In this document: positions 33,701 through 44,500 of the stretch, piece by piece
How the letters are laid out: every line of letters starts with the position of its first letter
Position numbering within the stretch: position 1 is the first letter of the stretch
Assembly: GCA_018806915.1 (NCBI GenBank)
Contig: JAGKQI010000084.1
Coordinates: 310,001-374,000, forward strand
DNA from: Phytophthora colocasiae
Taxonomy: Eukaryota > Oomycota > Peronosporomycetes > Peronosporales > Peronosporaceae
DNA: 64,000 bases
Direction: 5' to 3'
The notes under the pieces: generated by a model
The model's input: the letters and a program-made list of their open reading frames with translations, nothing else
The model's database searches: none
Told to the model about the DNA's origin: nothing
Translations under genes and position numbers: made by a program

Positions 33701-35383
33701 TCATTCCTGTTTGGAGAAGTCTCGAACACCACCGTATTTCTCTCGAACGTAGTTTGCGGCGACCTCAGGTAATGACGGGGGATCGAAATGAGCTAAATAG
33801 CTTACGTAGCACCGTTCGCCGCCTGACGGACATCCTTGTGTCGATGCGTACCGTAAACATAGTTGACGTCCTTCATGCTTCGGAATGAGTTTGTAGACGG
33901 CCTCGGGTACTTTGTGCTCTTTTCGATTTGACTTGGCCCCAACTGGTGCTGTGCTGTAGGTTCTCCCTGATCCTATAGTCCCGGCGTGTTGTCTCCTCTC
34001 CGTCACTGGTGTCTGTTGTTGAGGACGAATTTGTGAGGCCTTGAAGAGTAGCCCGGCGAGTTCTGGATCTTGCATATTGAAACGTGCGCTAATCAAGTTT
34101 TCAGTGTTCGTTCCCGCCCGTATGTCGTTGATAACAGCTAAACGGTAAGAGCCAAGCCCGTTCGAGAGTACTCGTAGGAGCTCCACGGTGCAAAATCTTC
34201 CAGTTGTTCTCCAAAATCTTTCGCCGCTGCAAAGAGGTCTCGTGTCTCGTAGTTGATAATTTTTTTCGCGAAGGCGTACAATACTGCAAGTGACTCCACT
34301 AGGTCACGATATTCTGGTCGGTACGGAAGTTCTGGAAGCTCGGATTTTGAAGAGAAATTTCGCATGCTAGTTGCTTTCGCCTTCTTACGGTCGAGTTGCG
34401 TGTCGAGGTCAAATCTGGGGAAGTGCAGAACAGATAAGTCGCAGATGCCGAACTCTATGTTGCTGGGTGCGCCAGGAACTTGGTCGCTTTTGAGGTCCTT
34501 ACATAGTCCATATAAACGTCAGTGTCCTTACCTATAAATGCTGGAGCCGATATCGCGTCGTGTACATCTTGTTGAGGTGGAGACGGGCGAAAGAATTGAT
34601 TCTGCCTTCCAGCAGAATCATTCACTGGAATCAGTTCAGACGGGCTCGTCAAGATCGGTGGCGCTGTCCGTGCTGTGTTTTCTTCTGTGTGTGTGGTTGG
34701 TTCGCCTTGAGGAGCTGAGCATTGTAGTCGTTGCTGTGTGTACGTCGGCTAACGGGGCTAACAAGTAGCGCTTGGACTGGGTCGGATGAGGAAGGGTTGG
34801 CGGTGACAGGAGCCTGTGTGATCGTTGCGGTATTTGTTTCCACCACCTTTGACGAACGCATCTCTGCTGTTCGGCGGCGTTTTGGGGCTGGTGTGTCGTC
34901 GCTTATTGCGTTAAGCAGATCCGTGAAACGAGAACTCACAGGGTCAACATCATCGTTATCCTCCTCCCCGGAATACGATGCTACGTATGTGACTTGATGT
35001 TCTGGCGGAGGACTCCGAGCTACTACGGTACTAGCGTTGGTCTGTGATGGGGTTGGTCTGCTGCGCTGTGTTGACACTAGCGAAACTCGTCGATGGATTG
35101 CCGATGTTCGTTGACGGCCGCGTGTCGATTGTGGGAGTTGTGCTGGGCGGATGGAAGGGCCCTCGGCAAAAGTCGCTCCGAAAAGATTGTGGCGACGCTG
35201 GGAGGCTTGTGTTCTGGCGAGTGGAGAACTGGAAATGGGCTGTTGAGACTGAGACTGTGAGCTGCTTGCCTGGTCTAACTTTAGAGCTGTCGACGCCGAT
35301 AAGAATTGATGCCGATTCTGACCTCGGCTCTCTTGTGAAAAATACCTTTTCGCCTGCATCCAAAGACCAAGATATAATGCCAA
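33701..35383 (-). pseudogene. DIRS-like gag region, frameshifted
   Basis: Three frames succeed each other: 35,383-34,649 (Ser/Gln/Pro-rich, no domain seen), 34,652 to about 34,140 ('YRPEYRDLVESLAVLYAFAK'), and 34,186-33,701. The last has a Cys/His cluster ('CLRYASTQGCPSGGERC' followed by His) of the CCCH type found in DIRS/Ngaro gag proteins. Confidence 0.5.
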
Positions 35384-35486
35384 CCGATTACGTTACACCG
35401 GTATGTGCTTCAGGATAACAGCCACAGGGCGGGATGAACGTACAATTCAGTGTATGTTTGGTATTTCAGAGTAGCAGAATTATTTA

Positions 35487-36180
35487 ATGCTTCGTCTGGA
35501 AAAAGAAAATGCGGAAAACGTGAACCAACTCAAGCAGATTCGAGAGGCGATTGAGATATTCACAGTGCTTGCAGAGGTAAACCAAGAAGTGTTCATGGAC
35601 CAATACTCGAACCTGATGCAGACAACGATGAAACGTGAACTTCAGTATCTTCCACGATTGATTGTGTCCGTCTATGGAGCTACTAGCAAGCTACTTGGAG
35701 CAGGTTACTTGAATGGTCAGACCCCTCGCCTCAATTCCAAGAAGCGATACAGACGCTGAAGGCGATGAAACAGGAAGAAACAAACAAGGAAACGACTTGT
35801 AAACGTCCCAGTATGACATGGAAATGCAAGAGTGATGGTGCCTGTATCGGCACTTGCTGCCTTTGATCCAGAAAGATGTCAACAAGATTCGCACTGCCCA
35901 GCCCAAGACTGAGTTGATTGATGATAGAAACACCAGCGGTAAATAATCTTCGCAGGTCGATCTGAACTCCGTCACTTTCGTCGAAACTCAGAATCGCTTC
36001 GATGAATAGTTACAATACTGGATTTAGCGACACCATTTTGTCGAGATCTGTGTGCGGGATTGGTATCGACACCTGGACGCGTCTAGCCTACCAGACCTGG
36101 ACGTGTCTGTTGAACTCAAACTCTGTCGCGAGGAACCTACCGGAATTGGCAAGGCATCTAAGTTTCTTTGCCTCCTACAT
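35487..36180 (+). pseudogene. fam fragment (divergent paralogue)
   Basis: The frame 35,487-35,759 encodes 'NVNQLKQIREAIEIFTVLAE', the signature helix of the family. A frameshifted continuation gives 'MTWKCKSDGA' and, near 36,020-36,110, a segment resembling 'DLTSRFCRDLAAGLV...' of fam2. It matches none of the other copies closely, so it is a fourth lineage. The N-terminus is absent. Confidence 0.45.
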
Positions 36181-37619
36181 ATTAATGCGTTTCTACAACA
36201 ACCACTTGATGTTTCATACCCCGCTGGGCATCGCAGCTCTCCCTCGCTCTGCATTGCACACACTCGCCATGGTAGCTATGCTGTAAAGTCTCCCCCCTCC
36301 GGTATATGATGTAACAGGTTTATCCTCTCACTACCAGTCAGTGGGTCGTTGCTCGTGTGCCGCGCTGGCTGGTGTGCCCCAAGGATCGGGTGTCAAAGGA
36401 CACGCTTTCACCTCAACTAGTCGTCTCCAGGCTCCGTTTACCGCGCCGGCTTATTCGTCGTTCGTCAACGAAGAACTCGCCTACTTTTATTAACGTATGA
36501 ATATAACTACGTTCCTCTTTCTCTTTCTCGTCTGTGTCCTCACCAGGGTTTGGTAATTTTCCGTAACTATTGCCGATATTGGCAATATCATATTGCCATA
36601 ATTTATTGCTCCTCAACCCCAATAACATGCAATTTTTTACACAGGTCAATCTTGGCTATAGCCAAATGTCGTTGACATGTGTGGTTGTTTTGGCAATGGA
36701 TGGTAGCGAGAACTATCGCCAAACGGGTGGTGTGGCCATGTTTGCACACAGGGCACACGGGTTATTACAGTTGCTTGTCATTTCCTAACTGAAATATATT
36801 ATATCAGTTGATTTGTGTGTTGTATGTATGATGTCGAGGAAATCGGACTATGACTTGTGTGTGTTGGTTGGAGAGGTTGGACGCGGTGGGAGGGTTCTCG
36901 AGGTAACCCCTCCTGAATCCAGGCGCATCGACAGCAACCAACTCGTTCAAAAACTCATGAGAAAAGACGACATAGTGTCACATATTCATGTGACCTACTG
37001 ACTTGGTTGACATTGTCGAAAAAATTGGCAATAACTCAATTATTTATTGGCTTGGATGAAGGCCTCCAATCCGTATGATATTGTATTTTTCCTATCCCTG
37101 GTCCTCACAGACAACCTGTACTCCCACGCGCAAACAGCTCCTCCCGTTGTCCCTCAGATCTGACACCTGCTTCGGGCCAAACCAACCGAACCATTGTCCG
37201 CTATTGGCTGCCACACGCCCCCGCCTGAGAACCCAACTGGTCCCTCTGTTCCGCCTTGGTCGTCCAGCCCCTCAACAGTCAATACTGCCCTTCAACAGCT
37301 TACGCTGCCCTTCAACAGTCAACACTGCTCTTCGTCTCTCAACAGCTCTCGCTGCCCTTTTTGGAACTCCGCTTCACACGGCGAATTCAGAACTGACTGT
37401 CCAGTCCTTCACGTTCGTCTGGCATCCCAGTCAGTCGTATCTTCAACATGGGCCTGTCCCCTCACATCTTCATGAGCGTCTTCCCCATTGGTGGTCCCGC
37501 GATCCACTTCAAGGTCTCCGTTGGGATCTTTGTCACTCGTTGGCTGCTGTGGGATGTTTGTACCCAGGTGCAAACCCGTCTGCAAGTTAGGCTTATTACA
37601 ATGATATCAGCAAGTGGAA
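36181..37619. other. unclassified non-coding stretch
   Basis: No supported gene. 36,540-36,830 and about 37,020-37,060 are AT-rich with scattered TTGGCAAT / ATTGCCAA motifs in both orientations. 37,273-37,359 is a short tandem repeat. From about 37,620 the sequence matches the 5' flank of the secreted-protein gene. Confidence 0.4.
37273..37359 (+). repeat. 20-bp tandem repeat, four units
   Basis: Units start CAACAG and end CTGCCCTT or CTGCTCTT at 37,273, 37,293, 37,313 and, after 7 extra bases, 37,340. Confidence 0.65.
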
Positions 37620-37838
37620 ATTTACGTTGGGTGAATTTCGCTCCGCTTGACTACGCGCCACCCCGATCGAATGACACTTGGCACACACATGCAAGATCGC
37701 TTGACACAGGGCAAAGAAACCATCATAACGCGAGTCCGCACGTGTACGACACTCACGGCCAGAGTATAACATTAGAACGTGACATTTGGGAACATGGTGC
37801 GGTGAGCCAATCAGCTCGCTTAAAATTAAACACAAACA

Positions 37839-37883
37839 AGAAACAATTTTGTCGAACATAATTTTGTTGACAAAATTGTTTCT
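37839..37883 (+). promoter_or_regulatory. perfect 15-bp palindrome upstream of secreted gene copy 3
   Basis: AGAAACAATTTTGTC at 37,839-37,853 and its exact complement at 37,869-37,883 are 15 bp apart, as in copy 2. Confidence 0.6.
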
Positions 37884-37897
37884 TTCGAATCGAAAGA

Positions 37898-38071
37898 CTG
37901 TTGGTGCTCCTGCTCTTCCTCTCGTCGCTTGTCGCTGTCTGCAGGGGCTCCAACGTGCGCCAACTGACCCAAAAGTCCTCTTTCCAGTGGGTCTTAGACC
38001 CACACGCAGCCGTGCGCTGTGCCAACGGGTCTGTAGGCTGTGTGAACCATGTGAAATATGGCTACACTGTG
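37898..38071 (+). pseudogene. small secreted protein, copy 3, 5' part
   Basis: The start codon has become CTG at 37,898, but the signal peptide ('LLLFLSSLVAVC') and 'RQLTQKSSFQWVLDPHAA' follow in frame. Gypsy-C1 interrupts it within codons for 'GYTV'. The remainder is at 45,716-46,067. Confidence 0.65.
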
Positions 38072-38612
38072 TGTCCCGTACCCGGTATTGCAGGACCCAT
38101 TCCAGCGGTGGTGGACTCGAGCCAAGCTAGGATGAGGACCCGATCTAGGACCCGCAGGATGGCTACACCTCCCAGAGGCTACACTCACGGTACCATTCCT
38201 GTGGTACCGTACCCCTAGAGGGAGGTGCCCTTTGGAAAGATGGCGCTAGACGTTCGTGATCCGGAAGAGTGGAGGTCCGCAGAGCTGCTCGGACCAATGG
38301 ACGCCCCGGAAGGTGGGAAGGTGCTACTCTCGTTGGGCGACAGGTGCCTACTGCAAGGACGGATGGCAGGTCATAGGCCCCGGTGTGTGAAGTGGACGAG
38401 GTGTCGTCCCTAGGAGCGTAGTGCTATCGCTCTCCCTATTTCGTTTAGTTGCGAATTTCCCTGGTCGAGAGAAGACAAGAACAAATTTACGTATTTTTAT
38501 ATTACTAAAGGCGTTCTACAAGACTCTACTTCGACGAACTCCGAGGCCCCACTCAGGACTGTACTCACCCAAACAGCCACAGGTACCAACCCAGCCGGGG
38601 AGGTGCGCGACA
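38072..38612 (+). repeat. Gypsy-C1 5' LTR (541 bp)
   Basis: TG...CA ends. It contains GGTACC palindromic phrases near 38,190 and 38,582. The following TTTTGGTGGAGAAGCAGG could be a primer-binding site starting at TGG. Confidence 0.85.
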
Positions 38613-39021
38613 TTTTGGTGGAGAAGCAGGGTACCTGTTAGCTGGAGAAGGTTCCGTTTGGCGCACTTGGAGTTCCAGAACAACCACAGAAGTGGCCGCG
38701 AAGTAGCAAGGTCTCGGGGTAATCGAGTCAGGAACGGGTCGTTAATACGCTTGGCAAGCCAGAGGGCCATTTATAAGCCAACGCGTGGTGTGAACGTCGC
38801 CGGGAACACTCACCGACGAGAGACTACGGAGGCGCGGAATTGTTCTGCCGAAGTCGAGAGCGACCGAAGAGTCCAAGCGGACCGTTCGAAGGAGACAGTA
38901 GCCGTCGCTACTAGAAGCCAAGTGCTGTGCGCTTTATTTTGGAGTTGATTCCCTGGGTGGACCTCGACTTTACGCGAGCAGCAAGGAGGAAGTCCCGGAG
39001 GACTACATCGTGAAGGTGACG

Positions 39022-41484
39022 ATGGAGACTCTCGGGCAAGGAAGCAACCCCTACGGTGCAGCCCCAGAAGGGGAGGGAGCGTTCTCAGGCGGATCTGAGA
39101 ACGGAAGTGAGGGACACAGGTCGCTGGGCTCAGCAGACCGTTACTCTCGGGCAGGGAGCGTGCTGGAAGGTGACGCTCCGGATGTGACGACTACGGCAGG
39201 CCTCAGTGCAGTGAGGTCTACCGTTCTTCAGTGGGTGGCCGGAGGAGGCAGAACGTCGACTGAACAACCAGGAAGAAGCGTGGCTCCCAGAGTGGGATTT
39301 GGGAGGTCCGAGGTCCCGAGTGCGGGCGACGCTTCGAGAAGAACGGTACCTTCAGGGGAAGGAACCAACCCAAGTGAGTATGCTCGGGGAGCGCCCCGAC
39401 AGCATACACCCTACGGTGAAGATCCCTTCGGCATGAACCCCCCTGAGCCGCTGGAGGAGAAGCCGAGCGCCGCGGAGCTCGCCTACCGAGAAGAGTACTA
39501 CGGCCGTACTGGTAGAGACCCGGAACGCTACTGGCGAGTAGAGCCTTCCGCCTCGATGCCTCCGGGAACGTGGAGTTCTACCGGAGAAACCGTTCAGGCC
39601 CCAGTAACCTGGACGCAAGAGTACGCTAGTGAGAGTGCTCCAGGATATCCTGCTTTCGCTGAGTCGTCCCGACCGTCGATCCCAGCGTGGGAGGGAGTCA
39701 GTGACCCTGTGAAGAACGCTTCGTCGGCCTCGAAGACGCCTCAGACCAGGGGTGCGATAGCAAGTTACCGTAACGTAACCATGAAGAACCCTTCGAGTCC
39801 TGGAGATTATGGACTTCACGGTCTGTTCCACCCGCCGGCCAGCCGGGTGCCTGTCGATCCGAAGCCGTCGACGATGATCTCGGCTTCTTCGCACCAGACC
39901 CCTGCTCCACTGGACGTCTCGACCTATCCGGGAACGACCGGGTACCCTGAGCGCTCGACGCAGCATATAGGGATGCCCCCTCAACAACCGTTGCCGCGGC
40001 AGCAGCTACAGTATCGTCAACAACCGTTCCAGGCATCGGCTCCAGTCTCGACGGCCGCCCCAGTGATGCCTTCGCAGCGAGCACCCGGGCCACGGAAGAT
40101 GTCGGTGATGAATCGAGGGTCGTATTACCCTCGGGGAGGTGGTGCCCCGAGCGGTCCTCCGGGACAGATCCCGTCGTCGGCCTCCATTGGCTACCCCGGG
40201 GTGTACCCTGGGCCTTCGCAAGTTGGAGCGCCTACTGGAGCGTGGCTTGGGTACGCTCACCCGCCTGCTCTTGGGCACGCATTTCAGCCTCCTCCTACCG
40301 TTCCTGCTCAGCAACCGTTCCCGGCCGTGCAGCCCTCGCAACCTGCTCAGCCTGTGATCGGTATGCCGACGAGTATAAGGAACGCTATTAGGATGCTACA
40401 ACCGTTCTATTCGGATGACTCCACTGCTGAGAGAGCTGGAAGTTTCTGGGAGTCGTTTGAGCGTGCTACAGTGGGTCTAGACGATGTATTACGGTTGAGT
40501 GCGTTCCGTGAGTGCCTCAAGGGCAAGGCTGGTGACCAGTGGTGGGTGCACTCGCGCATCGATGACTTCGACACGCTGAATACGCGGTTCTACAACCAGT
40601 TCATTTGTCAGACACCTCAACAGCGCATCGAGTTGCTGAAGAAGACGACCCGGTCGAGGGGAATGTCACCGGAAGTGTGGGGTGACCTGACCTCTCGGTT
40701 GTGTGACGACGCACGCTGTTATGATCCGGATATGCGTTACCAGTACTTCCTGTCTGGGTTGAGGAACCGTGAATGGAAGGCCACGCTTTCGAACGCTATG
40801 GTCGACTCCATTCCTCAAGCCGTGACCGTTCTGCTATACAAGAACATGCATCTCCCGGTCGAGAACGACGCGGACTTCGAAGACGCGACGTCCTCCAAGG
40901 GTTCAGAGAATACGATGATGCAGCAGATGCTGAACTTGATGCAGCAAACGCAGAACATGTTGGCTCAACAACAGCAGCAGCAACAGCAGCAGTACGCTCA
41001 CTCGAGCGTTCCGCAAACTGCTCCTACCATTGCTGTGGCTCACTACGAGGATCCTGCGTTCGAGAACGCTCCGCCCACCGTGAATGCAGTTGCTCCTGAG
41101 GGCCCGGTCAGAGGAATACGGCAAGGTCCGGACATGTACACGCAGGAAGGGAAGATAGTTTGCGGTCGATGCCACACCTTGGGGTGCAACCGCATTAACT
41201 GTCGCCGGGCTGGTGCTACTTGCTCGAATTGCAAGGTTAAGGGCCATGTGTATTTGGAATGTGAACAACTAAGAGGACAACAACAGCAGCAGAACCGTTC
41301 CAACTCGCAACCCGCTTCAAACAGGCAGACGAACGGTTATTACAGGAACCCTGGATGCTTCCTCTGCGACGGCACTGACCATCGAGTGGCCAATTGCCCA
41401 ACGAAGAAAATACTTACTCAACTGTCGGCTCAAAGCAAGGCTGGAGGCTCGTCCGGGCAGGGACCAGCGTCTAGGCGACAATGA
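39022..41484 (+). CDS. gag: Gypsy-C1 gag
   Basis: The frame is intact. I chose ATG 39,022 ('METLGQGSNP'); an in-frame GTG lies at 39,010. It encodes about 820 residues, long for gag because of a Pro/Ser/Gln-rich N-terminal half to about residue 450. The capsid-like core follows ('FYSDDSTAERAGSFWESFER', 'LKGKAGDQWWVHSRIDDFDT', 'NQFICQTPQQRIELL'). A poly-Gln run comes next (about 40,969-40,995), then three Cys modules: a CCCC-type 'CGRCHTLGCNRINC' at 41,161 and two CCHC knuckles 'CSNCKVKGHVYLEC' (41,221) and 'CFLCDGTDHRVANC' (41,356). Stop at 41,482-41,484; the next ORF starts 57 bp downstream. Confidence 0.8.
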   Translation: METLGQGSNPYGAAPEGEGAFSGGSENGSEGHRSLGSADRYSRAGSVLEGDAPDVTTTAGLSAVRSTVLQWVAGGGRTSTEQPGRSVAPRVGFGRSEVPSAGDASRRTVPSGEGTNPSEYARGAPRQHTPYGEDPFGMNPPEPLEEKPSAAELAYREEYYGRTGRDPERYWRVEPSASMPPGTWSSTGETVQAPVTWTQEYASESAPGYPAFAESSRPSIPAWEGVSDPVKNASSASKTPQTRGAIASYRNVTMKNPSSPGDYGLHGLFHPPASRVPVDPKPSTMISASSHQTPAPLDVSTYPGTTGYPERSTQHIGMPPQQPLPRQQLQYRQQPFQASAPVSTAAPVMPSQRAPGPRKMSVMNRGSYYPRGGGAPSGPPGQIPSSASIGYPGVYPGPSQVGAPTGAWLGYAHPPALGHAFQPPPTVPAQQPFPAVQPSQPAQPVIGMPTSIRNAIRMLQPFYSDDSTAERAGSFWESFERATVGLDDVLRLSAFRECLKGKAGDQWWVHSRIDDFDTLNTRFYNQFICQTPQQRIELLKKTTRSRGMSPEVWGDLTSRLCDDARCYDPDMRYQYFLSGLRNREWKATLSNAMVDSIPQAVTVLLYKNMHLPVENDADFEDATSSKGSENTMMQQMLNLMQQTQNMLAQQQQQQQQQYAHSSVPQTAPTIAVAHYEDPAFENAPPTVNAVAPEGPVRGIRQGPDMYTQEGKIVCGRCHTLGCNRINCRRAGATCSNCKVKGHVYLECEQLRGQQQQQNRSNSQPASNRQTNGYYRNPGCFLCDGTDHRVANCPTKKILTQLSAQSKAGGSSGQGPASRRQ

Positions 41485-41541
41485 AGAGGACAGGAGGGAG
41501 GGGAAGGGGGTGTCGACCCTTCCTCTTGTCTGACGAGCGAC

Positions 41542-44500
41542 ATGTCCGAGAACGCTTCTTCCTTTGAAGAAGGAGGGAGTAGAGCGTTCGGAGGGGGAGA
41601 ATATGCGGTTACCGCCGTAGGATTTGGGAGTGAAACGACTGAAATTGCTGTGAACGAGACTGTTACTGAAGAAAGAGGAGAGCGTTCAGAGGAACGTTGG
41701 GGACGCCAGGGTCAGAGGATCCTAGCAGGGGCAAGCGTTCCCGAAGAAGAAAGCAACTACGGCGAAGGACGTTCGGAGGAACGTTGGGAGCGTGCGGGTC
41801 AGAGGATCCAAGCAGAGGCTAGCGCTCCTGGAAGAGAGTTCATCTACGATTATCGAGAGGCTTCGGAACTACCCGAAGAAACTAGAGAAGGAACGCTACT
41901 ACCAGCAGAGTACGAGGCCGCGGTGGTCTCCGAAGGAGAAGAGGATTACTTTTGCGATTACTATGCAGACTACAAAGAGATCGCTAGTCTGGAAGAAGGA
42001 ATACCGGTTGAGTTGACCGCGCAACTAGGAGTCGCTGGTAGCGTTCAATGGGACGAGAATGTTCCTGAGGAAGCTGAAAAAGATAATGATGGCGAGACTG
42101 TTCCTGAAGTAGGAGGAGTTGTGGAGGGTGACATCAAGCGGAACGCTGAAGAAGAACGGTACAGAGTGCCGCCAGGTTCTAAGTCACCCAAGTTGGAGAT
42201 GTCTAAGGAGTCGACGGAACGGTTTGACAGCGATGTGAGTGCTGTTCGAGTACTGTTCCAGGGACCCGCGTGCAAACACAATAAGGACGCGGAGAGGATC
42301 TACGTACGCTTTTTGGCGGACTCTAAGTCAAGCGAGGAACGAGAGCGTGAAACAGAGGAGGGAGAAGGTGCAGGAGAAAACAAGGACCAAGTCGGGGAGT
42401 CAGTTAGCCCACGAGAAGACAAAACCGCTGCGGTAGCGGATGAGGCGACGACTAAGGGCCCCGAGGTTTCTGGACGAAAACCTGACACTGAAACGCTCCA
42501 TCTGGAGGACGCTTCGTATCCGGACAAGGATGAAGAGTCTGGCGAAGAACGCTACGTAGAATCTGGAGGAACGGCTACCTTAGCGTCGGAGGATATAATG
42601 GAGAAGGGTAGCGAAGGGGTAAACCCTGTCGACGGTGAGCCCGGGTCCCAAGCTTGGAAAGTGACTCCTAGAGGGAGACAACCCAGGGCTAAGTTCTTCA
42701 CAACCGAGGAGTTAGACGCATTGGAAGGAGGCCTCGCGTCTGCGGTTGGAGAAGAGAAGGAGGAGTTCGAGAAGGAGCTCGAGGATCGCCTGTTCCCTCT
42801 GAATGAGGTAGAACTGAGGAGGCGTGTGAAGAAAAACAAAGAAGGAAAGAAGGAATTGACTCTCGCGGAGCTGAGCTGCATCCTCAGCATGTCCGAAGAG
42901 ACGCTGAAGAGAACGAAGGAGTCGTCGCCTGGTGAGCTGTCGACGCCAGAGTACTGGGTTAAGTGGTACGCTTCCACTCTCGCTGCCTCCGAGGCTGCGA
43001 AGCGTGCTAACCGTAACTTCAGCAAGAAACCGCCTGACGAAGACGCCGTGGCGAGCGTTGTCGTCGAGGATGGCCGGGATTCAGACCAACGAGACGTCGG
43101 CGGTGGACGCAAACTTCATCGAAGGTCGTACAAGAGGGAGAAGGAGAGGAAGAATAGGAAGTTGGCGCCTAAGAGCGACCCCGTCGAGACTGAAACCGTG
43201 GCCGAGAACATCGGGATTCCCTTGAGGGAACCCGTACCGGGAACGCAATCGTCGCCTTTGTCGACCGTTCCCGTGCTGGACAAGATCGACGCTGATCCTC
43301 AATGGAGACGACTAATCCGGAAAACGGTTTATCAACTCATTGGCCAGGAATTGATGGTCAAGGAGCGTTCCTGTGGGTCCTGCCAAGTGAAGATTCGTGG
43401 AAGGAAAGACCTGAATGGCGTTCGAGACCGCTGGCTCGACTTCCAGTTGCAGTCCATAAACAGGAAGATCGAACCGTTCCTCCAGCCGGCGGACCCTCAC
43501 TTGAGTGAACCGTTCAAGAGGATGCTTGTTCAAGAGATCAAGAACAACTACTTACGCTTCGCCGACACCATCCGGTGTAAGATGCTTGAGAGGACCCCGA
43601 CTTGTGAACAGTGTCGCTCACTCGTGAGGAACCCTGAAAGAGGACCGTATCTACGGAGCGTGTCGTTCGACTGCTCGGCGTTGTTCGCTAACCGTTCTGA
43701 AGCGTTGGGAACGCTCAGTTCGAAGGAAGACCAAGCGAACGGAGTGTACGAGTACGCTCATGCAGTTTCGGACGACCGAACGGTTAAACCCCAGAAGGGT
43801 GGACTCCGAGAGGTTTTAGGACCGGGGGCTGACGACTCCGAGGATGAGGACGAGGTAGTCCTGGAAGGTAAACGAATCATCGGCTCCGTCGGAGGGGTGG
43901 AGGCTCTCTCTGTGGGTTACATTGACTGCCTGCCGACGGCTATGCTGATCGACTCGGGTGCTGTCGCGAGTCTGATCGACTACCGTGTGCTGAAACGGTT
44001 GGGAAGGGCGGACGCTCCGATGTCCCCGTATCCGCAAGGATTGAAGGGTGTTTCAGGACACTCGCTGCGAGTGCGCGGGATGGTCGATCTACCCATGCGC
44101 CTTGGGTCTCGTGAGATGACAAGACCGTTCGTGGTCATCGACAAGCTGCATGTGGACGTCATCTTGGGAACGGTTCTCGTCTGGATTGTGACCACGCCCC
44201 TGAGGAACGTGTTCTGGACGTTTGGTGCTGAAGCGTGGAGAGTGACTCGTTTGAACGGTGGTATGTGGCTTGACTTCACAGCGCGATACCAGGAAGTGAT
44301 GCGGAACCCTGCTTTGCGCCAGTTGAACGGTTTAGCCTACGGTTTTGCTCTGTGGAGCGCTCTCTTTGCTGTCCCTGTTCAAGTGTTGGAGCAGAACGCT
44401 CTCGAGTACGGTCGCTATGGACAAATGCACCGAAGTTGGTGGGTTGCGGGACAGATCACGTTCGGAGAGTACGGTCCCGACCTTTTGCTGGAAACTACTG

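Larger units (their letters stand above)
30282..35418 (-). mobile_element. DIRS/Ngaro-like tyrosine-recombinase retroelement, truncated
   Basis: Minus-strand order is gag-like region (35,383-33,701), RT (33,691-32,079), RNase H (32,619 to about 31,690) and tyrosine recombinase (31,741 to about 30,905). This is the order of DIRS/Ngaro elements, which lack integrase and insert by site-specific recombination. There are several frameshifts, and the recombinase is cut before its catalytic His-x-x-Arg and Tyr. Outer borders are my estimate: the right one is where fam-like sequence starts, the left one is the inverted repeat. Confidence 0.7.

Noticed and set aside
36540..37060. MITE-like element from scattered TTGGCAAT / ATTGCCAA words
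   Set aside because: No pair of terminal inverted repeats with a target duplication could be set out by eye.
39010..39021. GTG at 39,010 as gag start
   Set aside because: An in-frame ATG follows 12 bp later, and GTG starts are not expected in eukaryotic nuclear genes.
39218..40341. Long minus-strand frames opposite Gypsy-C1 gag
   Set aside because: They are Arg/Ser-rich shadows of a GC-rich coding frame, mirrored in C2 and without domains.
44160..44185. Gypsy-C1 as a reverse-transcribed spliced mRNA
   Set aside because: The C2 sequences at both sides of the joint lack GT and AG; a shared CTTGGG-ACGG explains the joint better.
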